From the NCBI RefSeq assembly GCF_005116645.1, contig NZ_SWCM01000014.1, positions 1 through 64,000 on the forward strand: DNA of 64,000 nt, read 5' to 3'. The notes under the pieces are model-generated. The model made no database searches. It was given only the letters and a program-made list of their open reading frames with translations, and was not told where the DNA came from. Origin of the DNA: Desulfopila sp. IMCC35006. GTDB lineage: Bacteria > Desulfobacterota > Desulfobulbia > Desulfobulbales > Desulfocapsaceae. Made by a program: the position numbers and the translations under genes. Below are positions 16,449 through 25,647 of this stretch, in pieces. Position 1 is the first letter of the stretch. Each line of letters starts with the position of its first letter.

Positions 16449-18945
16449 GGAGTATTCCTTTCTGGTCAATGAGTTCGTTGTAGGTCCCGAACTCAACAAG
16501 TTTTCCCGCCTTCATCACTGCAACTTTGTCATAAGAGTCTATCGTGTCCAGTCGATGAACCGCGGCGATGACGGTCCGCTTGCGTTTCCATAGACTGGTC
16601 ATCAGGCGCTGAATTCTGGCCTGGGATTTGTTGTCAAGAGCCGAAGTTGCTTCATCCATGAGAATGATCTTTGGCTGTTTTAAGAGGACTCTGGCGATAG
16701 CGAGTTTTTGTCTCTGTCCCCCCGAAAGTCGGTCGCCCATCGTTCCCACCTGAAATTGCAGGCCAAAGGCGGCAATTTTTTCGAGAAAATCTTCTTCCAC
16801 CAGCAGGTGCATGATCGACTGGTTGATAATATCCTGGGCCTGGGACAGCCCCGGCCTGGTCCTGCCGAAAAATATATTGTTCAGAATTGACTCCCCGGGA
16901 ATATAGCATGTCTCGCAGTATGAGGTAAAGAGGTCCGGGGCAATCGCCTGGTACCACTCCGGGAAGACCTTGCGGGCCGAGAGAATAGTCTCTTTGAGCG
17001 TATGCGGCAGGCGGCTCATGGTATGAATGGACGGAGTAAAGTTCAGGGCCAGAGACAGGATAAAGGTTTGATTTTGCGGTGACAGCGAAGAGAACGGATT
17101 CTTTTTTAAACGGGCCAGAATAGTTTCACATTCCTCAAGTCGGTCGGCAGGGACGGGACTTTTTTGAAAAAACAGATCAACGGCGCCGACACCGGCCAGG
17201 ATATCGACTGCCTGTCCGGCGAGTTCAATGCCAAGAGAAAATAGTGGTTCGAGGAGGTCCACCTGCTGAAGAAAAGAGCGGAAACGGGGGTTTTCTGGCA
17301 ACAGATTATAGTCAGCTGTTTTATTGGTAATGCTGCCGAAGATTATGTTTTCCGCAACGCTCGAGTTCATATGGTAGTTGTCCTGGTTGTAGAATTCGAC
17401 ATAATCGGCAAGTTTTTCGCCGAATTTTTCACGAAATCTCTGGCGGATAGCGATCAGCTTCTCGGCAATTTCTTCGTCGTCGGGGGCAATCAGACTGTCG
17501 AGTCCGAAGCGAATGACATCGACGAAAAGTCCGACCTGCTGGAGGACAAGAATCATCCGGTCGAGGTCAATTTTTATTTCATCGGCAGGAGGTGCCGCCA
17601 CGGCCTCCATCGCCGCGATATAGGCATAGAGCAGGTTCTCTTCAATTGATCCGGTAAAGATGAATGGGGACTGGGAGATGTACCCGATGCTTCGAGTTAT
17701 TTCTTTCTTGGGCAGGGTGGACAGTTCATGCCCGTCAATCTGGATATTGCCGGAGGTATAGTTAAACATCTTGCCGATGGCCTGGATGAGCGTGCTTTTC
17801 CCCCCCCCGGAATAACCGACGACAGCCAGGTGTTCCCCGGCAGCAAGAGCAAAGGAAATGCCATTTAACAGTCGATGCCCGTCCGGTGTGTCGTAGATGA
17901 GATTGTTTACCTCCAGGCGCCCAATCAGGGGTTCGCTTGCCGTTTCGACCGGTTCCAGCGAGAATTCCGGGAGCGCATCAAAATAACTCATGGTACGGGT
18001 GTAACCCACCGAAGCGTCTTGATAGGTTTGGTAGAAATCGATCAACTCCTTCCAGGGATCAAATAGCTTTTCCTGGGCGGATAAGAAGGCAACCATAGCT
18101 CCGAGGGCAAGTTGACCATGCATTACCAGATATCCACCGAAGATAAAAATTACAAAAGGACCAAGGCCGACAAAATAATTGTTTGTCGTTTTGATGCCAA
18201 AGCGGAAAAGCGACCAGCGGATTCTGATTTTCTGTAACTGTTCAGCGAGAAAATTAAATTTTCGCCCTTCCTGATTGTATGCCCCGTGTATTTGGATTTC
18301 GTTAATTGCCGATATGGATTCTGCGATCTGGTTGGAGGTTGTGCGAGAAAGATCGACCCTTTTTTTATTGGCTTCATTGGTTTTTTTCTGCAGGATGGGA
18401 ATAACGAAAACGGCTATCGGGTAGATAATCAGGGTGGCTCCTGCGAGTTTGGGGTTCAACCAGAGCAGATATCCGGCAAAGGCCAGCAGGGTCAGGATAT
18501 TGGTGACCGGCACAGCAAAGGCCATGCCGGCGAAGGTTCCGGCCGTACTCAGTTCGGTCATGAGCGAGGCGACCACCATACCCGGCTGCGTTGTGCGGAA
18601 AAAGCCAAGCGGCAGGGTGAGAATGTGCTGATACAGCTCCTTGCGCATGGTGGTGATGGCTCTTTCACCGATTACAGCCTGGAGATAGTTGATAGCCAGT
18701 TTCAGCCCGCTCGCCAGAGTGATGGCGATTATATAGATAGCACAATAGAGAAAAAGGCCTTTGATATTTTGTAATGCTATAGAATCATTTATGATTCTTT
18801 TCTGCATTTCGAGGGGAATAACTCGGGCAAAAACGACCACAATGATAATAACCAATAAAATTATCTGAAGCTTAAGGTTGTCCTTGAATACCCAGTAGAA
18901 CAGGGATTTCTCGGTAATAGGGGAAGCTGCCTGGTCCTGCTTCAT
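16411..18945 (-). CDS. ABC transporter (TMD-NBD fusion) with a large insertion in the NBD
   Basis: An 844-residue half-transporter. Residues 15-300 are an exporter-type transmembrane domain with about six helices. In the nucleotide-binding domain, Walker A is GYSGGGKST (377-385), the Q-loop SQSPFIF (425-431), the signature LSGGQRQ (740-746) and Walker B IILMDEATSALD (760-771). The Q-loop-to-signature distance is about 300 residues where about 55 is usual, so roughly 250 residues are inserted. Within the insert, SVAENIIFG (529-537) and SILNNIFFG (686-694) echo the native SIEENLLYA (433-441). First gene of a four-gene operon with cNMP, HATPase and STAS proteins. Substrate unknown. Confidence 0.88.
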   Translation of the reverse strand: MKQDQAASPITEKSLFYWVFKDNLKLQIILLVIIIVVVFARVIPLEMQKRIINDSIALQNIKGLFLYCAIYIIAITLASGLKLAINYLQAVIGERAITTMRKELYQHILTLPLGFFRTTQPGMVVASLMTELSTAGTFAGMAFAVPVTNILTLLAFAGYLLWLNPKLAGATLIIYPIAVFVIPILQKKTNEANKKRVDLSRTTSNQIAESISAINEIQIHGAYNQEGRKFNFLAEQLQKIRIRWSLFRFGIKTTNNYFVGLGPFVIFIFGGYLVMHGQLALGAMVAFLSAQEKLFDPWKELIDFYQTYQDASVGYTRTMSYFDALPEFSLEPVETASEPLIGRLEVNNLIYDTPDGHRLLNGISFALAAGEHLAVVGYSGGGKSTLIQAIGKMFNYTSGNIQIDGHELSTLPKKEITRSIGYISQSPFIFTGSIEENLLYAYIAAMEAVAAPPADEIKIDLDRMILVLQQVGLFVDVIRFGLDSLIAPDDEEIAEKLIAIRQRFREKFGEKLADYVEFYNQDNYHMNSSVAENIIFGSITNKTADYNLLPENPRFRSFLQQVDLLEPLFSLGIELAGQAVDILAGVGAVDLFFQKSPVPADRLEECETILARLKKNPFSSLSPQNQTFILSLALNFTPSIHTMSRLPHTLKETILSARKVFPEWYQAIAPDLFTSYCETCYIPGESILNNIFFGRTRPGLSQAQDIINQSIMHLLVEEDFLEKIAAFGLQFQVGTMGDRLSGGQRQKLAIARVLLKQPKIILMDEATSALDNKSQARIQRLMTSLWKRKRTVIAAVHRLDTIDSYDKVAVMKAGKLVEFGTYNELIDQKGILHELIYGRKQPSP

Positions 18946-19461
18946 TGGTATTCCTTCGTGGCTGGGCGGTTAATGTGTGACATTTCAATATGGCTAAGAT
19001 TGTAAAGCATTCCGGTCCCATGTCCAGTACAGAGTAACTTTTTCACTTGGGCAGCATCTCCCTTCATCCGGCCTGTCTTTATAGCGGTTGTTGCTTCTGC
19101 CATTAGCTGGTTTGACAATTTTTTCTATCATTTTCTCCTGGATCTTTTTTGCTATAAAGAATATGCTTAAATGCTTATAGACATATGCGAAAAATGGACA
19201 TATGTAGTACCTGTAGGCCATTGAGGGCTTTTTGTGAGTCTTGTGTTTGTCAGGAAAGTCTTTTTTTGTTGTATTTTGTCGCTGTTTATTCCATTAATTG
19301 GTCGTTTTATAAGAATGGCGATTTGGTGGTGACAAACCCGGTTGCATTACCTGATGTAATTGTCGAGCAAAAATGATCGAGAGTTTATTGAGGTATATGG
19401 AAAAACAACCCTGGCTGTATATCGAGCATTGAGATTTGTTGAAATTTAAGAGGCTCCAGTT
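18946..19461. other. intergenic region upstream of redox module A
   Basis: About 515 bases between divergent genes. Short ORFs occur on both strands but none has a start site or composition that convinces me. ATTAC (19346-19350) and GTAAT (19356-19360) form a small inverted repeat about 100 bases before the ferredoxin gene, a possible operator. No obvious sigma-70 or sigma-54 promoter was found. Confidence 0.4.
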
Positions 19462-20214
19462 ATGAAAATTGATGATTTAGAACAGATGGAAAGTGAAGAT
19501 CTCAGTACCCTTTCTTCGGCTGAGCGCAGGAGGTTTCTGAAGATTGGTCTGGCCGTCACCGGCATGTATCTCGGAGGAAGTATCTTATCCCTGATCTCTG
19601 TTAAAAATGCTCATGCTGCAGGTGTTGTTCCAGAGGCTGGCACGTACCCGTACAATCCACATTACAGCATGGTCCTGAGAGAACACCTCTGTATCGACTG
19701 CGAGCGTTGCAAAGAGGCCTGTGTCAAGACTAATCATGTTCCGTCATACGGCTTCAGGACGACCATTCTTGAAAAACGCCGCTCTCTTGGCGAGGATAAG
19801 TCCGAGACGATTTTTGTACCAGTTCTCTGCAACCACTGTAATCGACCGCCGTGCGTACGGGTCTGTCCGACAACGGCAACGTGGAAAGATGAAAAAACCG
19901 GCATTGTTGTTATGGATCCGAGTCGTTGTATCGGCTGCAAAACCTGTATGGCTGCCTGTCCTTATAATGCCCGATATTTCAAGGAAGAAACAAGAGCTGT
20001 CGATAAATGTGATTTTTGTCTGCAGTCGCGATTATCGAAAGGGGAGACGAATCCAGCCTGTGTCGAAGCATGCCCGGCTGATGTACGAGTCTTCGGCAAT
20101 TTAGCCGATCCGAAGAGCAGAGTTTTTCAGCTGGTGCATGCGCCGGATACCATGGTTTGGGTGCTTCGTCCGGAAACAGGCGCCGTTCCGAATGTATTTT
20201 ATATAAATTCCTGA
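19462..20214 (+). CDS. Tat-exported four-cluster ferredoxin subunit (DmsB/DsrO-like), module A
   Basis: A 250-residue periplasmic electron-transfer subunit. A twin-arginine signal (RRRFLK, residues 22-27) precedes a hydrophobic stretch and ANAHAAG-like cleavage region. Four cysteine groups typical of four [4Fe-4S] clusters follow: CIDCERCKEAC, CNHCNRPPCVRVC, CIGCKTCMAAC, and CDFC...CVEAC. AAGAGG stands before the ATG. It is the first gene of a three-gene unit with a trihaem cytochrome and an NrfD-type quinone-interacting membrane protein. Known complexes of this design move electrons between the quinone pool and periplasmic cytochromes. The direction here is not evident. A paralog is encoded at 24691-25515. 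Confidence 0.9.
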   Translation: MKIDDLEQMESEDLSTLSSAERRRFLKIGLAVTGMYLGGSILSLISVKNAHAAGVVPEAGTYPYNPHYSMVLREHLCIDCERCKEACVKTNHVPSYGFRTTILEKRRSLGEDKSETIFVPVLCNHCNRPPCVRVCPTTATWKDEKTGIVVMDPSRCIGCKTCMAACPYNARYFKEETRAVDKCDFCLQSRLSKGETNPACVEACPADVRVFGNLADPKSRVFQLVHAPDTMVWVLRPETGAVPNVFYINS

Positions 20215-20283
20215 GCCGGAGTATATTCTCCGCTTTCCCGGTCCAGAGGACAGGGGAAGTGAAGATGCGATGGAGGAGAAAAA

Positions 20284-20700
20284 ATGAAGAAAGTTTTTGT
20301 ATTTGTCGTTGTTGGCGTAGTTCTGTTTTCCGGTGCCTTGCTCTTTGCTGCTGATAAAGCGGTGCCGGAGGATTATGACGAAGACACCTATGGCCCTAAA
20401 GACCCGATTGTGTGGGAGAAGCCTGTCAAAGCGGTCGTTTTTGATCATAAAGTGCATACCATGGAGGGTGGACTTGAATGCGACTCCTGCCATGATGAGC
20501 TGTTTCAGATGGAGGCGGGGGCAGCGCAGGAGAACGATGATTTCACCATGGCCACACTTTATGACGGCGGTTACTGCGGTGCCTGTCATGATGGTTCCAC
20601 CGCCTTTGCTTCCAATACGCGTTGCACGGCCTGTCATATCGGCGTACGTGGATCTGACCGCCTGCAGGGTGATGCTGCAGCTGGCAAAAAAGCACACTGA
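20284..20700 (+). CDS. trihaem cytochrome c (c3/c7-like), module A
   Basis: A 138-residue exported cytochrome. A signal peptide (MKKVFVFVVVGVVLFSGALLFA) precedes three CxxCH haem sites: CDSCH, CGACH and CTACH. FDHKVHTMEGGLEC supplies an upstream distal His as in cytochrome c3/c7 proteins. GGAGG lies before the ATG. It lies between the ferredoxin and NrfD genes and is probably their periplasmic redox partner. The paralog at 27047-27745 repeats this unit and has six haem sites, so the two differ by a duplication. Confidence 0.9.
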   Translation: MKKVFVFVVVGVVLFSGALLFAADKAVPEDYDEDTYGPKDPIVWEKPVKAVVFDHKVHTMEGGLECDSCHDELFQMEAGAAQENDDFTMATLYDGGYCGACHDGSTAFASNTRCTACHIGVRGSDRLQGDAAAGKKAH

Positions 20701-20775
20701 CCCGACCCACCCCGATAGGTTTGCACGATTCGGGATTCTTTATGGAACGACCTTTTACGTTGAAGGAGAAGAGCA

Positions 20776-21948
20776 ATGAAAGGAAATAGTGCTGCCACAA
20801 CATCTGCGCCATCAAACATGGCTGCGGCGAACAAACTGATGTGGTTGAGTCTTTTTTTTATTCTGATCGGTGTGTCGGGGGCGGTATATGCACAGATGGT
20901 CGGTCATCACCACGCCTTTGCCAATACCCGCGAGATGCCCTGGGGCATGCTTATCGGTGTCTATGCTTATTTTGCGATAATTTCGACGGGGCTGTGTGTG
21001 CTGGCCGCGTTTAGTCATGCCTTCGGGGGCAATCAGATGGCACCTCTGGCCAACAGGATGGTGTGGCTGTCCATCATCAGTCTGCTCGGTGCTTTCATGG
21101 TTATCGGCCTGGAAATCGAAAATCCATGGCGGATGCCGCTCGGGGTGATTTTATATCCTAATGTTACGTCCAATATCTGGTGGATGGGAACATTATACGG
21201 CATGGCCGTAGGCGTTATGTTCCTTGAACTTCTGCTGATACTTACCAAACGTTATAAACTGGCAATTTTTCTGGGGGTTATCGCGGCGATCACCGAAGCG
21301 CTGGCCAACAGTAATCTTGGGGCGGTTTTTGCATCTTTGCAGGCCAGGCCGTTCTGGTACGGGTCGCAACTGCCGGTATTTTTCCTGGCCTGTGCCGTCC
21401 TGTCCGGGGCTGCAGCCATCGTGATTTTTACGTATTTCAGTCATATCCTGCAAAAACGGCCCATGGATGAGCATACCTTTCGCGGCTTACAGACAGCCGG
21501 CAAGATAATGGTGCTCATGACTTTTCTCGTCACCCTGGCAACGCTGTGGAAATTCATCAATGCCTCAGTCAGTAACCAGGAGTTGGCCCTGGCCGCCGAT
21601 TCGTTGCTGAAAGGCCCTCTGGCCATCAATTTCTGGGTTTTTGAAATTGGCATTGGCCTCATTCTGCCTGGTCTGCTTCTGGTTATAACTCGTCTAAAAT
21701 CAATACATGTCCTCTCGGCTGCCGCTCTGATGATTCTTGTGGGACAATTCTTTTCCCGCTTTAACATGGTGGTCTCCGGTGAGATTGTCCCCTTTGACTA
21801 TGAATACGTCGGCGTTCCGCAATATCTGTCCTACACCCCATCGATTGCCGAATATCTTCTCGTGATTGCCGGGCTCGGGGTTGTCGGCTTTGGCTTTGTT
21901 ATTGGGGAACGTTTTTTTGATGAGACCTTTCACGCCGGATCGCATTGA
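20776..21948 (+). CDS. NrfD/PsrC-type quinone-interacting membrane subunit, module A
   Basis: A 390-residue integral membrane protein of the NrfD/DsrP family with about ten hydrophobic helices and characteristic phrases such as LEIENPWRMPLG and NSNLGAVFASLQARPFWYG. Family members oxidise or reduce menaquinol in complexes with a Tat-ferredoxin. GAAGGAGAA precedes the ATG. Last gene of module A, ending at a bidirectional terminator. Compared with the module B paralog it lacks the C-terminal CPxC extension. Confidence 0.9.
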   Translation: MKGNSAATTSAPSNMAAANKLMWLSLFFILIGVSGAVYAQMVGHHHAFANTREMPWGMLIGVYAYFAIISTGLCVLAAFSHAFGGNQMAPLANRMVWLSIISLLGAFMVIGLEIENPWRMPLGVILYPNVTSNIWWMGTLYGMAVGVMFLELLLILTKRYKLAIFLGVIAAITEALANSNLGAVFASLQARPFWYGSQLPVFFLACAVLSGAAAIVIFTYFSHILQKRPMDEHTFRGLQTAGKIMVLMTFLVTLATLWKFINASVSNQELALAADSLLKGPLAINFWVFEIGIGLILPGLLLVITRLKSIHVLSAAALMILVGQFFSRFNMVVSGEIVPFDYEYVGVPQYLSYTPSIAEYLLVIAGLGVVGFGFVIGERFFDETFHAGSH

Positions 21949-21982
21949 GGATTCATCCCGGCGAAAGTCTTGCGGTATGGAG

Positions 21983-22033
21983 CAATAAAAAAACGGCCTC
22001 CCCCTTCTTTTCAGGGCAGGCCGTTTTTTATTG
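21983..22033. terminator. bidirectional intrinsic terminator
   Basis: CAATAAAAAAACGGCCT (21983-21999) pairs with AGGCCGTTTTTTATTG (22018-22033). The A- and T-runs make it a terminator in both directions, serving the convergent NrfD gene (+) and queuosine-precursor transporter gene (-). Confidence 0.85.
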
Positions 22034-22056
22034 CCGACTCTTGTCGCTCTTGTGAT

Positions 22057-22791
22057 TCATTCTTCCACGGGCACTTCGCTGATTATTTTTCGGTTGAACA
22101 TAACCCGGGCCACATAGAGAAAGGGGGTGTCAACGACGGCGACAATGAGTTTAAGGACGTAGGTAGTGACGAGGATCTGGAGAAATTCGCTTTCAGGCAG
22201 CAGGCCCCAGAAGGCGATCGAGGTAAAAATAACCGAATCAAGCAACTGGCTGATTATGGTGCTGGCATTATTGCGCAGCCAGAGAAACCTGATTCCCGGA
22301 AAAAGCCTTTTCCATAAGTCATAGGCCCAGACGTCATGGAACTGGGAAATGGCGTAGGCGATCAGAGATGCCAGGGCAATCCTCGGCAGAATGGCAAAAA
22401 TATTTTTCAGACTTTCCTGGATGAAATCGAACTCGTTAGGCTGAAACATCAGGGCAATCTGCATGATGAGTACGGTGGCTGCAAGGGAGAAAAATCCGAT
22501 AAATACCGCCTTTTTTGCCGACTGTTTACCATAGTTCTCGGACAGAATATCGGTTACCAGAAAAGACGATGCATAGGTGATATTGCCAAGAGTTACGCCA
22601 ATCGAGAGCAGATCGACCATTTTCAGGACCTGGATGTTGGCCAGAATGGTGGCAATGGGGATCCAGATGTACAGGCCCAGCTGACCGAAAAATCGGTAGG
22701 CAAGAAGAATTGCCGAGAAATTCGCCAGCAGCAGCAGGAGCCAGAGAGATTCGTTGGAAAGCGAATTCAAGAATAGAGAAAGCGTCGTCAT
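22057..22791 (-). CDS. yhhQ: queuosine precursor transporter (YhhQ/VUT family)
   Basis: A 244-residue membrane protein with six or seven helices. It has family-typical sequence: a TSFLVTDILSE-like segment (here ASSFLVTDILSENYGK), followed by DVWAYDLWKR and RNNASTIISQLLDSVIF. YhhQ proteins import the 7-deazaguanine precursors preQ0/preQ1 for tRNA queuosine. I looked for a preQ1 riboswitch in the ~250 bases upstream and found no match. It is convergent with module A and follows the phosphatase gene in the same direction. Confidence 0.85.
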   Translation of the reverse strand: MTTLSLFLNSLSNESLWLLLLLANFSAILLAYRFFGQLGLYIWIPIATILANIQVLKMVDLLSIGVTLGNITYASSFLVTDILSENYGKQSAKKAVFIGFFSLAATVLIMQIALMFQPNEFDFIQESLKNIFAILPRIALASLIAYAISQFHDVWAYDLWKRLFPGIRFLWLRNNASTIISQLLDSVIFTSIAFWGLLPESEFLQILVTTYVLKLIVAVVDTPFLYVARVMFNRKIISEVPVEE

Positions 22792-23045
22792 ACAAGAGCC
22801 TCAACCTCAATGTTTTTAACAGGACATACGGGAAATGCACAGATCGATGTGCACAATGCGGAGGCTAACTTGATGGGAACCAGACATGCTGCGTAAACAT
22901 CGGTTTTGATAAGGCGGGTAGCCGAGACCGCCGTCGTATGCAGTCAGGAAAAATAGCAGATGCGGGAAAAGGGTGCAAGTTTGAAAAATGATGGCGTGGC
23001 ACAATCTGCTCGGGGAAGATCGGATCAGGTCGTCGTCTCTACCAT

Positions 23046-24578
23046 TTACACTGCTTTGATGACGACTAAGGTGATGTCGTCCTCCTGGGCCAGATCGCCT
23101 CTGAAAGTCGCCACTGCCGACACTATGGCATCACGAAGAGTTTGTGCAGAATCTTGTGCGTGGGCCAGGATAATTTTCTTGAGCCGCTGATGACCAAAAA
23201 GTTTTTCCTCCTTGTTGCGGGTCTCGTTAATGCCATCGGTGCCAATGAGAATGATATCACCTGCCTGGCATGGCGATGCCGTTTGACATGCAAAAACATA
23301 GTTCTCGTCCACGCCTAAAACAAGTCCCGGTCCATCAAGATGGGTAAACGTTTTCGATTGTGCCTGAAACACCATTGCCGGTTCATGTCCGGCACGGACC
23401 CATCGGAGTTCTTTTGTCCGGGGGGCGATCTCGAGAAAAAACATGGTCGTGAATCGGCCGGATTTTTCACAATCTCGCGCTATGTACCTATTCACTTCAA
23501 AAAGTAACTGCGCCGGATTCTGATAGTTTTTAACTGCCGAGGTAAGAAAGGCCCGAACCGAAACCATGAGCATCGCCGCCCCGACACCGTGACCGCAGGC
23601 ATCGGCGACAGCAATGCCCAGCTTTTCATCCGGAAGCTGAAAATAATCATAGTAATCGCCTCCTGTCTGATCGCAGTAGATGGAGCTGCCGCTGATATCA
23701 AAACCGTTTAGATCGGGGCTGTGGCTGGGGAGGAGGTTCTGCTGCACCTCCTCGGCCAGTTTGAGCGAGTTGACCAGTTCGAAGCGGTGTCTCAGCCCGT
23801 CGATCATATGGTTGGTATGGCCGGCAATGATGCCGAATTCATCCTGGGTTGCAACGGGTACCTTGGTGGAAAGATCTCCCTGGCTGACTTGTTCCAGGAC
23901 CCTGGTCTGATTGTTGAAAAGAAGTTTCAGGTTGCGGGAGTAGGCGAAGATGAGGTTGACAATCAAAACCATGAGCACCGCCATGATGAACAGCACCTCG
24001 GAGGTGACCGAGAGTTGTGCTGCACGGATCGATTCTTCGTCCTGCGCCGTTTGGGTCAGCCAATCGATATCTTGCGTAAAAACCAGGATGAGGACGAGCG
24101 AGACAAAGATAGATGCGGTAATTGCAACGAAGGTGAATCTGCGGGTAATGGGAAAAAGCCGTTTCGGCAGGGGGGAAATAGCCTCTTCCTGCGGTGTTTT
24201 GAGGATTATTTTCTGCTCCTGGGCCAGGGCGGAGTCGAGACCGATAAAAAAGCCGGCAATACTGCAGCCGATGAACATGGAAGCGACACTGGAAAGGGGG
24301 ACTCTGTAGATAAAAAAGTCATAAATGTTTATGAGAATTCCAGCCGCAAAGCAGAGTGACAATTCGAGAATGAATATTCGCCTGGGTTGATCCATCTCCC
24401 CGGCGGCGGTGATGTAACGCCTGTGCAGTAAAGGCCTGAAGAAAAGTACGGCCAGAAAGCTCGACAGGATTATGATCCCCAATTGCCCGGGGGATAACGT
24501 CGCGAGAAACGGTCAGACTTGTCCACCGTAATAGGTCAGCGCGAGAATTGCAAACGTGTACTGGACAAGGATTCGCAT
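23046..24578 (-). CDS. membrane SpoIIE/PP2C-type phosphatase with HAMP, probable selenoprotein (Sec22)
   Basis: A serine phosphatase of the RsbU/SpoIIE class: several N-terminal transmembrane helices, a HAMP linker (QVSQGDLSTKVPVATQDEFG), then the PP2C domain (GGDYYDYF, VADACGHGVGAAMLM, GTDGINETRN). The frame is open upstream of the TTG at 24482 as far as an ATG at 24578, interrupted only by TGA 24513-24515. The added 32 codons read as a membrane helix followed by YYGGQVUPFLATL. A 6-bp hairpin follows the TGA in SECIS position. Read through, the protein has 510 residues; without it, a TTG start with no ribosome site gives 478. It could dephosphorylate the STAS protein at 15143. Confidence 0.75.
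24475..24495 (-). promoter_or_regulatory. putative SECIS hairpin of the SpoIIE-type phosphatase
   Basis: On the coding strand, 17 bases after the TGA, ATCCCC pairs perfectly with GGGGAT around the 9-base loop CGGGCAATT, which has G at its second position. Stem and loop position fit bacterial SECIS rules. Confidence 0.45.
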
Positions 24579-24609
24579 ATTTTCTTAGCCCGGAAAAAGT
24601 AACTCTGGG

Positions 24610-24636
24610 AGCTCCTCCTGCCGGGCAGGAGGAGCT
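24610..24636 (-). terminator. intrinsic terminator of redox module B
   Basis: A 12-bp perfect hairpin, AGCTCCTCCTGC and GCAGGAGGAGCT, with a 3-base loop. It lies just downstream of the module B ferredoxin gene on the minus strand, and CTTTTTCC follows after about ten bases. Confidence 0.7.
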
Positions 24637-24690
24637 GTTGTCCAGGTTTCCTGATTTTGTGGTGCAAGGATACCCTGTTCTGCGCGAGTG

Positions 24691-25515
24691 TCAACTCTTG
24701 TTAGGGTTGAAGTATTTGAATTTCTGCTCGTTGAGGATATTGTCGACAGAAAGCATATTGCCTTTCATGTAGAAGATATTCGGTTTGGTGTCATCCTCGG
24801 GACGAATGACCCAGACCTGTTCTTCAATCTGGTGCACCAGTTTATAGACTATATTTTCCGGATCGGTGAGGTTGCCAAATGTTCTCGCGCCGGTAGGACA
24901 TGCGGATGAGCAGGCGGTCTCTTTTTCACCTTTCGACAGTCGCGTTTCCCAGCAGAAATCGCATTTGTCAACCGCCCGCCTTTCAACACTGAAATATCTC
25001 GCATCGTAGGGACAGGCGAGCATACAGGTTTTGCAGCCGATACATTTCTTGCTTTCCATACGGACAATGCCGGTAACCGGATCTTTATACGTAGCCCTTG
25101 TCGGGCAGGCGCGTACGCACGGGGCGTTGTTGCACTGGTTGCAGAGCACCGGAATAAACTCGACCTGTTTGTCGAGCGTGTCGGTGTATCTTTTAGAGAG
25201 TATCCGGGTTCGGTAGTTCTCCTCCGGGACATGGTTGGTCGTATTACAGGCCTCGACACAGAGCTCACAGTCGATACACAGTGACTGGCGAATAACCATG
25301 CTGTAGTGCGGATTATATGGGTATTTCTTAATAGAACCGACTCCATTGGCTGCGTGTGCCGTGCCGATCACCGAAGTAAGCGACAGTATTTTCCCTCCGG
25401 CGTATACCCCGACGACAGCGAGACCAAGCTTCAGGAATTTTCTTCTTTCCTTGACGGTGACCGAATCGGTACCTTCATTTTTTAAATTATCAAAGCCTAT
25501 TTTGGGAAACTTCAT
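24691..25515 (-). CDS. Tat-exported four-cluster ferredoxin subunit, module B
   Basis: A 274-residue paralog of the module A ferredoxin. The Tat motif is RRKFLK (residues 24-29), then a hydrophobic segment and IGTAHAANG. The cysteine groups are CIDCELCVEAC, CNQCNNAPCVRAC, CIGCKTCMLAC and CDFC...CSSAC. It is last in a minus-strand unit after the cytochrome and NrfD genes. The shared phrase KKYPYNPHYSMVIRQSLCIDC, nearly identical in module A, shows recent common ancestry. Presumed role: electron transfer between the NrfD subunit and periplasmic haems. Confidence 0.9.
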   Translation of the reverse strand: MKFPKIGFDNLKNEGTDSVTVKERRKFLKLGLAVVGVYAGGKILSLTSVIGTAHAANGVGSIKKYPYNPHYSMVIRQSLCIDCELCVEACNTTNHVPEENYRTRILSKRYTDTLDKQVEFIPVLCNQCNNAPCVRACPTRATYKDPVTGIVRMESKKCIGCKTCMLACPYDARYFSVERRAVDKCDFCWETRLSKGEKETACSSACPTGARTFGNLTDPENIVYKLVHQIEEQVWVIRPEDDTKPNIFYMKGNMLSVDNILNEQKFKYFNPNKS

Positions 25516-25647
25516 GATATGTATCCTTTTTCCTGTTGGTTCAATGTGGTGTGTTCAATGATCTGTCCTGAGCCTTCTTTCTCTTCCCGGCTCACTTCTG
25601 CTTCGCCGGGAAGGGGGATAGTGTGACACGAGATAGGCTCAGTTCAG

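Noticed and set aside
18994-19221. 75-residue minus-strand ORF in the intergenic region
   Set aside because: No ribosome site, no domain, and irregular composition.
19462-21948. Module A as the DsrJOP part of the Dsr sulfite-reductase complex
   Set aside because: DsrM and DsrK are absent nearby and the cytochrome looks c3/c7-like; the resemblance is to the general NrfD-ferredoxin-cytochrome design.
22792-23045. preQ1 riboswitch upstream of the queuosine precursor transporter
   Set aside because: I looked for the A-rich tail and C-rich aptamer core and found no convincing match; only a GTGCAC-type hairpin is present.
23046-24482. TTG-initiated shorter phosphatase as the only form
   Set aside because: No ribosome binding site precedes the TTG and the frame upstream is open to an ATG across one TGA with a SECIS-like hairpin; kept as alternative, not as the main call.
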